Assembly (NCBI GenBank): GCA_002104935.1
Contig: MCGT01000006.1
Coordinates: 186,001 to 250,000, forward strand
Direction: 5' to 3'
Length of the DNA stretch: 64,000 nt
Origin: Hesseltinella vesiculosa
Lineage: Eukaryota; Mucoromycota; Mucoromycetes; Mucorales; Cunninghamellaceae
Below the pieces are notes generated by a model that made no database searches, was not told the DNA's origin, and saw nothing but the letters and a program-made list of their open reading frames with translations. The position numbers and the translations under genes are program-made. Shown piece by piece: positions 1 through 11,896 of this stretch; the stretch's first letter is position 1, and each line of letters begins with the position of its first letter.

Positions 1-350
1 TTTACAATCACCTAGCCATTGGTATGGGGTTATTGACTGGCAAGTTCGGTAAAACCGGTCCTTGGCCTCCTGCCCGAGAAAGACTCTTCAACTCTTTGGA
101 CCCTGAACAATTGACCAACCTGCTGGATACCTTGGAAAAACTGGCCGAAAAATACAGCAAGACCCAAGTCGCTGTTGCTTTGAACTGGACCATTGCCAAA
201 GGCACCATCCCTCTTGCTGGCGTTCGCACTCCTGAGCACGTGCGACAGAATGCTGAGGCTCTTGGCTTCCGCTTGGCACCTGCCGATGTGGCTGCATTGG
301 ACAAGTTTGCGTTTGAAGGCACCACCAACAAAGAATGGGCCCATGGATAA
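1..350 (+). CDS. Aldo/keto reductase, C-terminal part (truncated by window edge)
   Basis: This is the last ~115 codons of an NADP-dependent aldo/keto reductase. The frame is open from base 3 and begins Y-N-H-L-A-I-G-M-G-L-L-T-G-K, the loop that follows the active-site barrel strands in this family. Further on, LNW.IAKGTIPLAGVRTPEHVRQN matches the C-terminal NADP-binding signature (the I-P-G-x-R / N-E-A-L-G block), here followed by EALGFRL. The stop is TAA at 348-350. The 5' part lies outside the window, so substrate and total length are unknown. The GLLTGK form is commoner in the AKR12/13 type (YajO/Tas-like) than in xylose-reductase types; this is inference. Confidence 0.8.
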   Translation, partial: YNHLAIGMGLLTGKFGKTGPWPPARERLFNSLDPEQLTNLLDTLEKLAEKYSKTQVAVALNWTIAKGTIPLAGVRTPEHVRQNAEALGFRLAPADVAALDKFAFEGTTNKEWAHG

Positions 351-1051
351 GAGACGCCGCCTCCCTCACGTATGAATTCAAATAAATTATCATTTTGGTG
401 GATGATAAAATTTGCTTGGAGCTAGAGTGGCGGTTGCTTCAGTGAAAATAGGGGGAGGCTAAATTTTGGAGGAGTCATTTTTTGATGCGGCGGGGTGAAA
501 TATCCAGACGGTGGACCATTCACGCTTCTCATTTTCTACTGCACAAGAAAGTAAATTATTTTTAGTGCATGTTGGTCAATGTTCTCTATTTCCCCTCCAC
601 TGTCTGAGAATCTCGGAACGCTAATCCAGGCCATTTCTCAACATTTTGAACTGGTATGCCAACTTTAAACAGGACAGGAACAGGTACAGCAGCTGTCGAC
701 ACCAGCTCCGAGTTCGGATTTTGGGCTTGATTCAAAACGAAGGTTTTATTAAAAGAGTGCACATCAGCAGCCGAGAGTCCCTCTATCCCTCCGTCACCGA
801 AAGGAATGGCTGAGGGACTCTTGGTTGCTGATGTGCTGAGGAAGGGCAGATGACTTGGTGTGATGATTGGGCTCCCGCTGTATCAACTTTGTAGGCGAGA
901 ACCTGTTTTCGTCAACGTCCATCTGAAGCAGTGTGCTGATGCGCTGCCAGCAGGAAAAAGCGGACTTTGTTTTGTGAAAAAGGGTCACACGCTTTTTTTC
1001 TTTCTTAGCCTTTTTTTTTTTTTTTTTTACATATTCTTTTTGATTCAGCCC
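351..1051. other. Intergenic spacer between the AKR gene and the TFIIIC gene
   Basis: About 700 bp with no convincing coding region. There is a T-tract (about 1009-1028) just upstream of the TFIIIC start codon, which probably belongs to the promoter or 5' UTR. The open frame that runs through 860-1051 into the TFIIIC gene is low-complexity, has no family match, and is taken as leader sequence. Confidence 0.5.
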
Positions 1052-4000
1052 ATGGAAGAAACGACAGCCAAAGCTGAATCGAAAGCTGAATCATCAGCTA
1101 ATGATACGAGTTACTACGATTCGTTACTGACCGGCGATGTAGAGAACATGCAGCTTGATGATATCGAAGGATTTTCGGACGAAGATCAACTGGGCGACGA
1201 AGGCGATTCTGATTTTATGGACGATGACGAGCTCACGTACGTGAAGATCTCGTGATTTTATATCCGAGATCCCTCTGAAAAAAAAAAAAGAAACATTGTG
1301 TTTTGATATGAGCTCCACTAACTTTATTTTGCTTTTATCATTATAAATGAATCCGTGTAGTGGGCTCATGGAAAACGCAAAGGCAGCCCGCAAAAACCTG
1401 AAGACGGGTGGCCTGGACGAACTGGAACAGCAGATAGCTAAAGATTTTGCCACTTTTGAAGACAACCTCATTGCAACCACTGGGATCGGCAAGACTCGCC
1501 ATCAATCGAAACGCCAAGTGACCAAGGGTGAGGCGCGTATTAAGCCAGAAATCAAACGTCGCCTGGGTGAAGCCAACATGCATTATATTGCCCAAGACTA
1601 TGGTAAGGCTATTGATGTGCTACAGGGTATTATTACCGAAGAACGCAGCTGTCACCAAGCATGGAACACCCTTGGCATCATCCATGAAGAAATGGGCAAT
1701 CTGTCAAAGGCACTCGAAGTCCGCATGGTGGCAGCTCACATGGTTGGTAGTGACGCCGACCTGTGGAAAGAACTTGGTCTCAAGTCCATGTAAGCAGCGT
1801 CATCCATATCCACTCAAAAAAAAAAATGTAGCACATGAATTCATGTACCCTTTTCTTGAATGAATCTAGTGACAACAACATTTACCGTCAAGCGATCTAC
1901 TGTTTTGACAAAGCGCTCACGATTGATCCGCAGGACACCGACACGCTGTGGGACCGATCTATTTTACAAAAGAGCATGGGAATGGTCGATCAAGCCATCA
2001 ATGGATTTCAGCAAATTCTAGAGGTGATGCCGTTCCATTTCAAGGTGGTCAACGAGCTGACGCAGCTGTACAGAATCAAGGGCCAGACCAAGCTGGCCAT
2101 CGAACTATACGAAGAAGCTGTCGAGTACCATATCAAGAACGACAGTCCTGAACCGGAAACAGATGATGACAATACCTTTGTCGACAAGCTTGGTTACTCT
2201 GAAATCAACATGCTGAGCGAACTGTATCTAATTCTCAACGATTACCGCCACGCCCTAGAGTGTATCAAGACAGGTGTGCGCCATGTGCAGCAGCGTAATC
2301 ATGAAACGCAATGGTTTGACCGCCCGGACGACGACGATGAGTACCTGCTTTTTCATCCTTCGCCCTTGGGTCTTGACCAAAAGCCCAAACCGAAGAAAAA
2401 AAGACGCAGCAAACGTGCCGAAGCCGACGACGACGAAGAGTATGGGACATCATACCAGCCAAGCAGCAGCGATGATGACGACTACGCACGCAATACTGGC
2501 ACTGCCCTCGGCAAAGGCGCGATTAACGCTACGGACCTGGAGCAAGACCGCGATACCAGTGATATGACCGAAGAAGAGGAAAAGGCTGCACAGGACCGTC
2601 TCAACATTCCTATTGACCTACGCGTGCGCCTGGGTATCTGCCGGATCTATCTTGGCCAACACGACCTTGCCCAACTTCACTTTGAATACTTGTTTGGTCA
2701 CGAACCCCTTGAATACCCTGATTTGTTTCAAGACGTGGCTTATGCATTCATGGATCAGCGCTTCTTTGAGTCTGCATTAATCGTGTTCCAGCGTATTATC
2801 CAAGCCAACAATGAAATCGAAGTCGAACTGCTTGTGAAGACTGCAGACTGCTATCGCGAGGTGGGTCAGCTCGACACTGCTGTGATTTTCTACGTCAACG
2901 TCCTAGATGAGCAACCAGACAATCTTGAAGTCATGACGTCTCTGGCCATGGTGTACGAAGAGCAAGGCAAAGAAGACGAGGCTTTGCAGCTGGTCGACTA
3001 TGTAGTCAAAAAGACACGTGAGATTCGCAAGCAACGGCGACAGGAACAACAACAATCTTCATCTCTTGCACATGCACAAGCCGAAGACAGGTCCTTGACC
3101 GAACAAGAACAGCGCGCCGATTCTGCTCTCGAACGACTCAACCAGTCAGCGCGTGTTCAAGGCTCGCTTTTTGACGAACATCAGCATTATGTACGCCAGC
3201 AGCAAGAACGCCGCCGCGAACAAAAACGGCGTGAGACCGAAGAACGTCAGATCAACGCCTTGAAATGCTTTGAATCTGTGAAGGAGCTGGAACCCTCTGT
3301 GCCATCCAACATCATGGAGACTGACCGACACATCATGCGCCAATACATCCGCACCTTCCAGACGCTGTGGGATGATTTCCGCACCACTCGCGCAATGTTC
3401 CCCAGCTCCAAGGTATGCAAAAAAAAGGGGGGGAGTAGCAATACGAGAAAGGAAACTCAACTGATGTATGTGTTTTCTTTTTTCTTTTTTTTTACGAGTA
3501 GAAAGTTCTTCATGATGGTCAAGGATTTTATGCCGCTCGATCGGGAAAAAAGAAGCAGAGCTCCATGAATGAAGCAAGAGAGATGGCCGCCCGATTGCGG
3601 CAGCACAAGAATCCCACGCAAGCTACTGAGCCTATTGCCGCTGAGGATCGTGACACTGATGAAGAAGATGAAGAAGGCGATCGCCTGGAAACCGAAACAC
3701 AATCAACGGCGCTGACAACTGGCAATCATTTCCGAAATATCAGCTATGACGACTGGATGTCCATGTTTATCAAAGTGCGTGGGTGGAAAGACGAAAAGCC
3801 AGACGCTTACCCATTTTACCTTTGCACAGTTCACTTACTTTTTGGCATTCTTGCATCGAAGTGATGAAGCTCTCACTGTGTTGCGAACGATCAGTGTGTC
3901 GGCTATGGCTTCCAGCCCCCAGCGAAATCTTACTGTCCGCTTGACAACACTAGGTAACTTCATTGGCAGCCAAGAAAAGAGATGGCCTTAATCATCCTCG

Positions 4001-5141
4001 ATAATTAGGCGTTGCCCTGATGTCGAAAAACTATCTCTACTTGACCGACTTTGCAAGATACTTTGTTAGCATCTACCAATTCCAGCCGGAGGGTTACCGC
4101 ATGTACAGCGCCACATTCACTAGGTATGGAGTGAAAATAGCTGACCAAGGGTTCAAACAGTTTTGCTAATTACGATTTTTTGAAGTGGCTTGCAAGACAT
4201 GATCAATTTCAGCGCCTCGGATTCGTTCAAGTTCTTTGTGCGCAGTATCAAACTGATGGACATATTGCATTCACGGTATATTCGACTTCGAAATGGCGAA
4301 ACTATCCCGGAAACTGACCAAGAAGCTGAGGAAATGCGTAACCTGCAATCAGTGATCCAATCTTTGCAGCCCGGCCAGCCTGATGGTGGCACTGTCCCGA
4401 CGGTGCATTGCAAAGATAATTTTGGGCAGAAGCGTGACTGGATGGAGCCTTTGCCCCAAATCGTACCCTCACTTCTTACGCTCTTTGGCCATATGACGGC
4501 CCTTGGTGGAAATCATCTTGGTGCTATGAGTAAGCAGCCAAGAGAGCAACACTGAGAAAAAAGAGTGACCAATTTCCGTCTTTTTTTTTTTGCGCTCTAG
4601 TTTTTTATATGCGAGCCTATTCTGTTGCTCCCAACGACCCTTTGACAACACTGTGCCTTGCCATTGCGAATATACATCGATCTCAGCAACGCAAGACTGA
4701 CAACCGTCATTTGCAAGTGATCAAGGTAAGACGGCAGAGAAGAGTAGGCGATTGCTCTCATGAAAATTTCGATATAACTTTTGTGTCGTTTTATTTCAGG
4801 GTTTCCAAATGCTGACCAGATACTGCAAACTGCGAGGCTTCAATCAAGAGTCAGAGTATAACATGGGCCGGGCATACCATGGGCTAGGTCTTGTGCATTT
4901 GGCTGTGCACCATTATGAACGCGCTTTGGTGCTGCCGTCGGCTAAAAAGCAAGGGCTGATCGAGCCAAAATCCATCGACGACGTTTACACTTGGCCGTCA
5001 CCTGACATGGACGAAGGAGATGATGAAGAGGACGACACAGACTTGAAACGGGAAGCAGCGTACAACCTACACCTCATTTACATGACCAGTGGATCGCCAG
5101 CTCTCGCGCAGATTTTGCTGATGAAATACTGCACAATTTGA
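1052..5141 (+). CDS. TFC4: Transcription factor TFIIIC TPR subunit (Tfc4/Sfc4/GTF3C3 type)
   Basis: Nine exons: 1052-1236, 1361-1789, 1870-3412, 3502-3774, 3830-3953, 4009-4123, 4186-4529, 4601-4725, 4800-5141; 3480 nt, 1159 aa. This is the TPR scaffold of the tauA module of TFIIIC, which bridges A-box DNA to TFIIIB for RNA polymerase III transcription. It has an acidic N-terminus (DDIEGFSDEDQLGDEGDSD), then tandem TPRs (for example NMHYIAQDYGKAIDVLQGII and NIYRQAIYCFDKALTIDP). A charged, low-complexity linker with KKKRRSKR follows (about residues 380-450), then a second TPR array and a basic helix rich in R/Q/E. The C-terminus has the conserved FNQESEYNMGRAYHGLGLVHLAVHHYE-type TPR. Length fits the family (~1000 aa). 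The ATG at 1052 is chosen because the acidic N-terminus follows directly. All eight introns are GT-AG with consistent phase. Confidence 0.88.
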
Positions 5142-5413
5142 TCTTCTCTCATTTTCCCTCATAACCCCACCCCCCTGACAGTATATCCCCGTTTTTACCA
5201 AGCGATTTGTCTAATTTTTATTTTATTTTCTATTGCAATATTCCTTATGTACTGGTTAAATAAACTTTGTACATCATTCCAACAACGGGCGTTGTCTTGC
5301 CATTGAACCTGGTCGGTTGCTGGATTTAAAATGAGGGCACTGCAGCCTTTCATTTGTGTTTTTCCTTTTCTTCTTAAACTTTTTTAGTGCTGTCACTTTC
5401 AACATCTCTAAAC

Positions 5414-6430
5414 ATGTTCGCTCTTCGTCGTGCCATTGCTTCCTCTGCTCCTCGCGCCTCTCGTTCTTTGATGACTGCTGGTAAATCAGCTGTTATGGCT
5501 CGTCCCGTCATGGCTTCTCCCTCTATCCGTCAAGCTACCGCCATGGCCTGGCGCTCCATGTCCACCATGTCTGTCTCACCTGCCTCTGTTCAACGTAAAT
5601 AACAACCATTTCAACCGTGAAAGGACGACCCGCTTATTTTTATACTTTATAGAACCTGCTCCTCAATGGACTGGACCTGCTGTGGTTGACGGCGAATTCA
5701 AGCAGATCTCGCTGAGCGACTACCGTGGCAAATATGTTGTGTTCTTTTGGTATCCTATGGATTTCACCTTTGTGTGTCCTACTGAAATCATTGCCTTTTC
5801 GGATCGTATCAAGGAATTCCAAGATATTGACACTGTTGTCATTGGTGCCTCTTGCGACTCCGAGTTCTCCCATCTGGCCTGGACCCAGCAATCACGCAAG
5901 CAAGGTAAAGAAAAGTGCCAGCGGCCATGGTCACTCGGATGTGCTTATTTATTTCTCTCTTCGACAATTTCCAGGTGGCCTGGGTGACATCAAGTACCCC
6001 TTATTGGCCGAGTAAGTCTGGTGTAAAATGAGTTGACGCGATCAGTAGCCTTATCTCCCCCTCTTTTTTCCTTTCCGTCTTAAGCAAAACCAAGAAGATT
6101 GCCCGTGATTACGGTGTGTTGTTGGAAGAAGCTGGTGTGACTCTTCGGTAAGAGAACACGTCAACAGGGTATCTGTCAGGCGTATTGGAAAGTTGCTCAC
6201 CTTGTGTTTTTAGTGGTCTGTTCATTATCGACCCCAAGGGTGTAGTCCGCCAAATCACCATCAACGACCTGCCTGTTGGCCGCAACGTCGATGAAGTTCT
6301 TCGTTTGGTCAAAGCCTTCAAGTTCACTGACGAGCACGGTGAAGTGTGCCCTTCATCCTGGACCCCTGGTGACAAAACCATCAAGCCTTCTGTCAAGGAC
6401 TCCAAGCAATACTTTGAATCAGTTAACTAA
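5414..6430 (+). CDS. Mitochondrial typical 2-Cys peroxiredoxin
   Basis: Five exons: 5414-5594, 5653-5904, 5975-6011, 6085-6147, 6214-6430; 249 aa. Thiol peroxidase that reduces H2O2 and organic peroxides using thioredoxin. The first ~60 residues are rich in R, S, A and M and lack acidic residues ([18 protein letters not shown]...), typical of a mitochondrial presequence. The peroxidatic cysteine is Cys102 in FTFVCPTE and the resolving cysteine is about Cys223 in GEVCPSSW. The GGLG motif (exon 3) and a C-terminal YF (KQYFESVN) are both present, the pair associated with peroxiredoxins prone to hyperoxidation. This makes it an AhpC/Prx1-type 2-Cys enzyme, not the 1-Cys type found in yeast mitochondria. 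A GTG/CTG-led extension upstream of 5414 is open but lacks an ATG. Confidence 0.92.
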
Positions 6431-6600
6431 AGGGACAACATATACTATAGCCGGTGTGTTCAATAAAACGGCACAAAAATTTTTGTTGGCAGGAGGAGAA
6501 AAAGTGGAGGTGACGCAATAGGAAGGAGGAGAACAAAAAAAAAACAGCAGGCACTGCCGCGTAACTCTTTTTCTTTTTCAATTTTTTCGATAATTTCACC

Positions 6601-7279
6601 ATGGTAAGCTAGATGCTATGCAAACATATCTTTGCCGATGTATCTTAACCATGTTCTTTAGTCTCTTCAACTGACTCCTAGTTCACACAACGATACCAAT
6701 GTGTCTACATTTGACACTAGCCATAACGAATTTGGTGTCCACGACACACTTCGCCATGGTACTCGATCTCTCAAGGCTGAGGTCTTGCCAGGTCATCCCT
6801 TGGAAAACCGCCTGCAGGAGGTAAATGCTTGATTGCAAGGAAAAAAAAAAAAAGGAAGACGACACGATTACTATCCAAGCTTGCCATGGAGGTGAACCTG
6901 CATTCATAACACCTGGTTTTTTTTTTTTTCTTTGCCAGTGGGATCAGACCCGATGGGAACTTAAATTGAACCTGGCTCGCCAAACCTATGGCCTCCATGC
7001 TCCTATCAAGATGATGATGGAACATGACTTGGTGTCCAAACGAACCCGCATGCCTGTTTTGCCCTCCTCCAACTTGCACACCGATATCCTTTTGGGCAAG
7101 GACGAAACCATCGACTTTGAAGACTTTTTGAACAGTAAGTCTTGTTGAGTTTCCAGCCTTCCCTGTCCGTTATGTCTCACCATCGTCCATTTTTGTTTTT
7201 TTTCCTAGCTCCTGATATGTGCACGGATATGTTGGATGTCCATACAGCCATGGAACACAAGCTCAACATGAAGATCTAA
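6601..7279 (+). CDS. UMP1: Proteasome maturation factor Ump1/POMP
   Basis: Four exons: 6601-6603, 6662-6820, 6939-7134, 7209-7279; 142 aa. Ump1 is the short-lived chaperone that coordinates joining of two half-20S proteasomes and beta-subunit maturation, and is the first substrate degraded. Seen here: LPGHPLENRLQEWDQTRWE followed by YGLHAPIKMMMEHDLV, LPSSNLHTDILLGKDETIDFEDFLN and a C-terminal MEHKLNM, which line up with the conserved blocks of human POMP and yeast Ump1 (HPLE..., GLFAPLKLQME..., SSNL..D.L.G.DETI.FEDIL). Exon 1 contributes only the ATG, directly followed by a strong GTAAGC donor; the acceptor TTTAG at 6661 leads straight into SLQLTPSS. Length is normal. Confidence 0.9.
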
Positions 7280-7429
7280 GAGAAACTTTGCCGCCAATGT
7301 ATATACACAAATAGGAACGATCATGACGCTGGAATAAAGCTTCTGGGGGTTATCATTTCCGTTTCGAACCGAGAATTAGGACAACAAGTACAGGCGGTTT
7401 ATTTCGAATATGTAGCAAGGTTTTTAAAT

Positions 7430-10031
7430 CTAGGGCTTTTCAACGGCATCCACTTGGCACATGAGGACACGGGCATCCACCAGCTGGTCTTCTTGCACGT
7501 GCATGGTTACCACACCTTCATGACGACTGAGTACTTTGACTTCGGTCTTCATGGATTCAATAGAAAGCAAGGGATCGTTCTTCTTGACGAGGGAGCCAGT
7601 GGGAGCCAGGACCTTGAGAATCCGGCAAGGCATCGATGATGTGTAGGGCGTCACTATGGTGTTTTTACAAAAAAAATGAGTCCCTTTCGGCTTGGATTGA
7701 ATGGGTGTACCTCGGTCATCTTCGCCGTCGACTTTTTTGCTTGCCAAGCGGTTCAGTTTTGTATATTCGACTGGGAATCCTTGAGAAAAGTCGTGCACAA
7801 AGGTCACCTTGTCGTCAACGTCATGGATGATTTGGGCAATATAAAAGACGCGTTGGCTGCCGTCTAGAAATCAGAAATCAATGGTGAGTCTATTCTTTTC
7901 TATATCCTGCCTGAGCTTACTGATCGTCAAGCGAAGAAGGCCGTGGGCTCCCTGGATGCCTCGGGGGCCAGTGATTTCTTTGCCACGGATATCCGAGGCG
8001 TTCAGGGTGGTGGCGAGGGGCAGGGGCAAGTCGCGGTTTTCTTCTTGTTTGCTGTTGCTTTCGGAGAACTGGACAGCAAAGGCAAAGGTGTCCTTGGTGC
8101 CACGAGTCGCGTCGCTTTCGTATTGGTAGGTGACAACGACTTCTTGCTCGTCCGTCAGGCGGTAGCGCACATTTGGGCGGCGCCATGGTACGTTTCGCCA
8201 GTTGGTAGTGACATTGCGAAGGTGTACACGTTGGGATCGGCGCAAGAACCAATCAAACAGCGTGGCAGCCACAGCACCGGGTTGCACGGATTCGACCGTG
8301 GCTTTGGGAAAGAGGTTCGCCTTTTCTTGAGTAATAAAGTTTGTGTCAAAAGTGCCGGTTTGGAAACAGGCGTTTTGCATGATGCGAAGCAGGAACTTTT
8401 GATTTGTGGTGAGGCCAAGGATGACACTGCGAGACAGGGCTTGGGTCATGGTGCGGATAGCTTGGGCTCGTGTAGGCGCATGGACAATGACCTTGGCGAT
8501 CATCGAGTCGTAGTAGATCGAGATTTCGGAGCCATCTTGCACACCTGTATCGTAACGAGCGCCTGGTATGTCGGCTGGTTGCCATTTGTAAATGGTGCCA
8601 GTACGAGGAGCAAAATCTTGGTCAGGGTCTTCGGCACAGAGGCGCAATTCGATGGCATGGCCTTGAAATTGGATGTGCTTCAACACGCCTGCTTCTTCGA
8701 GATTGACACCTTGGGCGACCAGGAGCTGCAGCTCGACCAGGTCGAGACCAGAGATGCATTCAGTAATGGGGTGTTCTACTTGGAGACGGGTGTTTAATTC
8801 CAAAAAGTAGAACCGTTTTGTCTTTTCGTCCAAGATGAATTCGGCAGTCCCTGCACCAACATAGCCAAGTTTGCGGCCTAGTTCCACCGCCGCCGAGGTC
8901 ATGGCTTCGCGAAGCGCAGCATCGACTGCAGGTGATGGCGTTTCTTCCACCACTTTTTGATGACGACGTTGTATAGAGCAATCACGTTCGTTGATATGGT
9001 ACACATTTCCATGTTTGTCACCAAAGATTTGGATCTGTGTTGAAAAATAAAAAGGTGAGTGGAACTTTCACCTGGGAATTTTTTTACCCCAGAATCATAT
9101 GAAAACAACACAAATCGGGAATCATGCACTTTTTTAATGTCCCCTCTCATTTCATAGCACTTACTTCAACGTGGCGAATGGATTCAAAGTATTTTTCAAT
9201 TAGCAGTCGGTCCGAGCCAAATGAACGCAATGCCTCGCCTTTGGCAGCTTCAATTTCAGAGCCAAGCCTACAAGAAAGATACAAGAAGGCTGTAGGTTCG
9301 TGTCGAGCGAAAAAAGAAAAAAAGAAAAAAAAAACTTACTGAGAGGGATCATACACAGCACGCATGCCTTTGCCACCACCGCCCGCAGATGCCTTTAGCA
9401 GCACTGGGAAGTCCATCTTTTTAGCTTCTTGTTCCAAGCGCTCCAGGCTTTGATCATCGCCATTGTATCCAGGAATCAAAGGAATGGTGGCCGCGTGGTT
9501 TTGGATAAAAACTTTGGCTGCAATCTAATAAAAAAGAACACGCCTGTCAGTGCGCGCGCTTCGCCTTTGCTTCTCCATTTTTACCTTGTCACCAATAGCA
9601 CGAATAGAGTCTGGAGATGGACCAATGAAGTTGATACCGGCATCCATCACTTGCTGTGCAAAATCTGCGTTTTCTGACAAAAAACCATAGCCAGGGTGAA
9701 GGGCGTCGGCGCCGGTTTGTTTAGCGACCTCGATCAGTTTGGCTCCTACCAAATAAGATTCAGCTGCAATAGAAGGACCAATATGATAGGCTTCATCTGC
9801 TAGTTTAACAAAAGGCGCATTCTCATCGCTACGAAAGAAAAATAAATAAAAAAAGAAAAAGAAGAAATGTAAATCGCTCAGTCAGTCCTAAAAAAAATAT
9901 AAAGGCACCCACCTGTCTGAGTAGACCGCTACGGTGGAGATTCCGAGCCGTTGACAAGTACGAATAACTCGGCAAGCAATCTCACCACGATTAGCAATAA
10001 GAACTTTGTAGATTGGTGTCTGTGTTGCCAT
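7430..10031 (-). CDS. Biotin-dependent acyl-CoA carboxylase alpha subunit, methylcrotonyl-CoA carboxylase-like
   Basis: Seven exons: 10031-9913, 9828-9585, 9524-9340, 9267-9165, 9034-7921, 7863-7711, 7653-7430; 713 aa. Biotin carboxylase plus biotin carrier subunit: ATP and bicarbonate carboxylate biotin, which a separate beta subunit transfers to an acyl-CoA. Seen: [16 protein letters not shown] at the start, the glycine-rich ATP-grasp loop [12 protein letters not shown], the catalytic stretch [15 protein letters not shown], and [13 protein letters not shown]. The C-terminal biotinyl domain carries the lysine in IESMKTE, where most relatives have AMKM. Length and [14 protein letters not shown] fit leucine-degradation MCC alpha best, but propionyl/acetyl-CoA types cannot be excluded. 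The protein begins directly at the BC domain without a mitochondrial presequence. A GTAAGT at about 10165 suggests a 5' UTR intron. Confidence 0.82.
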
Positions 10032-10302
10032 CACAAAAGCTTCAATGAATAGAATAAAAAAAAAAGAAAAAAAGAAATAGAGCAGGAAAAGAAATAAGAA
10101 AAAAGGGGGAGAAAAGCGTGAGTAAAAAAATTCCCAGCAAAGCTCTGCATGACATGTGCAAAACTTACCCCACAAATTTGCCTGCTGAACCGTTTATCAT
10201 GCATTTGGCGCCCCCAAATCTTTCTTTCGCGAAATGCCAATCAAAAGTGTGAAAGCGTGCTTTTTTTATTTTATATTTATTTATTTATTATTTTTGTTGT
10301 TG

Positions 10303-11606
10303 TTACTGCGTCCAAGATTTAGCTACAAGGCCCTCAGGAGGTTTGGTTTCCACTGTCCCGGCGCCCACTTCCTTCCAGTTGGTTGACAGGCAAGTACCGT
10401 TGCTTTCCACAAAGCTCTTCATCATGGCACGACGAGTGTCGTCATCAGAGTTCTTATATATTTGCTGGAAGAGATCGTTGACAGCTTGTTCACCTTTAGG
10501 GTCTTCTTGGTCCTTTTCAATCTCGCTGACCACCTTGTTCCAATCCTTATTCGGGCGGCTTGACGTGGAGGTGTTCACTATGGAAAAGGGAGGGTGAGGA
10601 TGAGAGCAGAGGTACAAAAAGCACCTTACTAGTGGTGCCCATATCAGAGTCGCTTTCCAAAGCACCCCACAAGATGCCTTCGGTTTGTTTCTTCAGCTTG
10701 ATTTCCAACTTGGTGGAGAGAATCTTGAATTGAGATTGCTTAGGATCAATGGGATGGGCCAAGGGGTCGAGTTCCAAATTGTAATCCGAGCCTGTGGGCA
10801 TCTTGATCGTCAACGACATCTGCTCGAGAAGAAAAAAACGTGTTATTACGCCATTCTTTCTGAGCATATTCTACGCGTTCAACTTGCCGTCTTTTCGAAA
10901 AAGTCCAAATCGACGGCATCAGCCTTGATGTTCTTCATAAACACTTCAACAGTGACAAAGGCATCGTTTTGGAACCATTCATGTCTATCAATTAAACATA
11001 AGCCCGGGTTCGTTCAAGTCCTTGTTCTTACCGCACGCGAGCGCTTTGAGGGGTGTTGGCAGCAACAGCAGCGGGTTGGATAGGAGCTGGGGCTGGCGTT
11101 TCAGGTTCTAGAATGGATCCAAAATGAGGCTCAGTTCTTCTTGAGGTCAAGAACGAGGCTTACCTTTGGGGATCTTTTCCGAGTTCTTACGCAGCCATGT
11201 GGCCAATGTCTTTTCAGAAGGATTGAGGTCCTCTGATTGTTCCAGATGGGTCTGGGCTTCTTTGTATCTGTCAAGTCGATGGAGAGTGATGCCCTTCTGC
11301 AAATGGGCGCGAGCAAGGAGACTGCGGGATCCTTGCGACGATACCAGTAAGGTCAGTGCCTTTTCAGCATCGTTGTAAGCCTCTTGCTTTTTATCCATTT
11401 TCTGGTATACTTGGCATCTTTTAAGAATCGCAAAGGGCGTCAGCGTTCACCTTTTCTTTCATTGAGGTCCAGACTCACCGGCGTAAAAGAAACTCTCCTT
11501 TATCAGGTTCAGCTTGGATGGCTTGGGTATAAAGATCCAATGCTTCATCAAAGTCATCATCAAAATAAGCATCGTTTGCTCTGGCAAAAAGTTCGGCACC
11601 AGACAT
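10303..11606 (-). CDS. SGT1: Hsp90 co-chaperone Sgt1 (TPR-CS-SGS)
   Basis: Six exons: 11606-11479, 11417-11164, 11107-11032, 10984-10888, 10819-10630, 10577-10303; 339 aa. Sgt1 links Hsp90 to SCF ubiquitin ligases and kinetochore assembly. The N-terminus is a three-TPR domain (AELFARANDAYFDDDFDEAL... and ARAHLQKGITLHRLDRYKEA). The middle is a CS (p23-like) domain from RHEWFQNDAFVTVEVFMKNI to IKLKKQTEGILWGALE. The C-terminus is the SGS domain (RPNKDWNKVVSEIEKD...DLFQQIYKNSDDDTRRAMMKSF VESNGT), the substrate-adaptor part. The intron at 10820-10887 uses a GC donor (GCAAGT); with it the CS domain is continuous (DFFEKT then MSLTIKMPTGSDYNLEL). It neighbours several F-box genes, the substrate receptors of SCF, but this may be chance. 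Confidence 0.92.
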
Positions 11607-11896
11607 TATTCAATGAACAAAACAAAAAGAAAGCAAGAGAAAGGCGTGGAAACGATGAAAAATCCCAAGACTGTGCGGAGTTTCTAAAGGCGGCCCAAAG
11701 AGGGTGCTGTGAAAAGACCAGGTGACGACTCCACAGCCAAACGACAGCATTGACTTTGATAATGTTATGGTTGCAGGCTAGTAATGGAGGGCATTTCATG
11801 AATAGGTGTCACGGTAGACACTGGACCCTTTTTATATGCTCCAAAGTAAGAAACAGAGACCCTAGAAGATGCCTCGAAGGGTAGGAAAGGTACAAT

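Noticed and set aside
7943..8797. 284-codon plus-strand open frame opposite the carboxylase
   Set aside because: It mirrors the biotin carboxylase exon; no motif, no splice-consistent extension.
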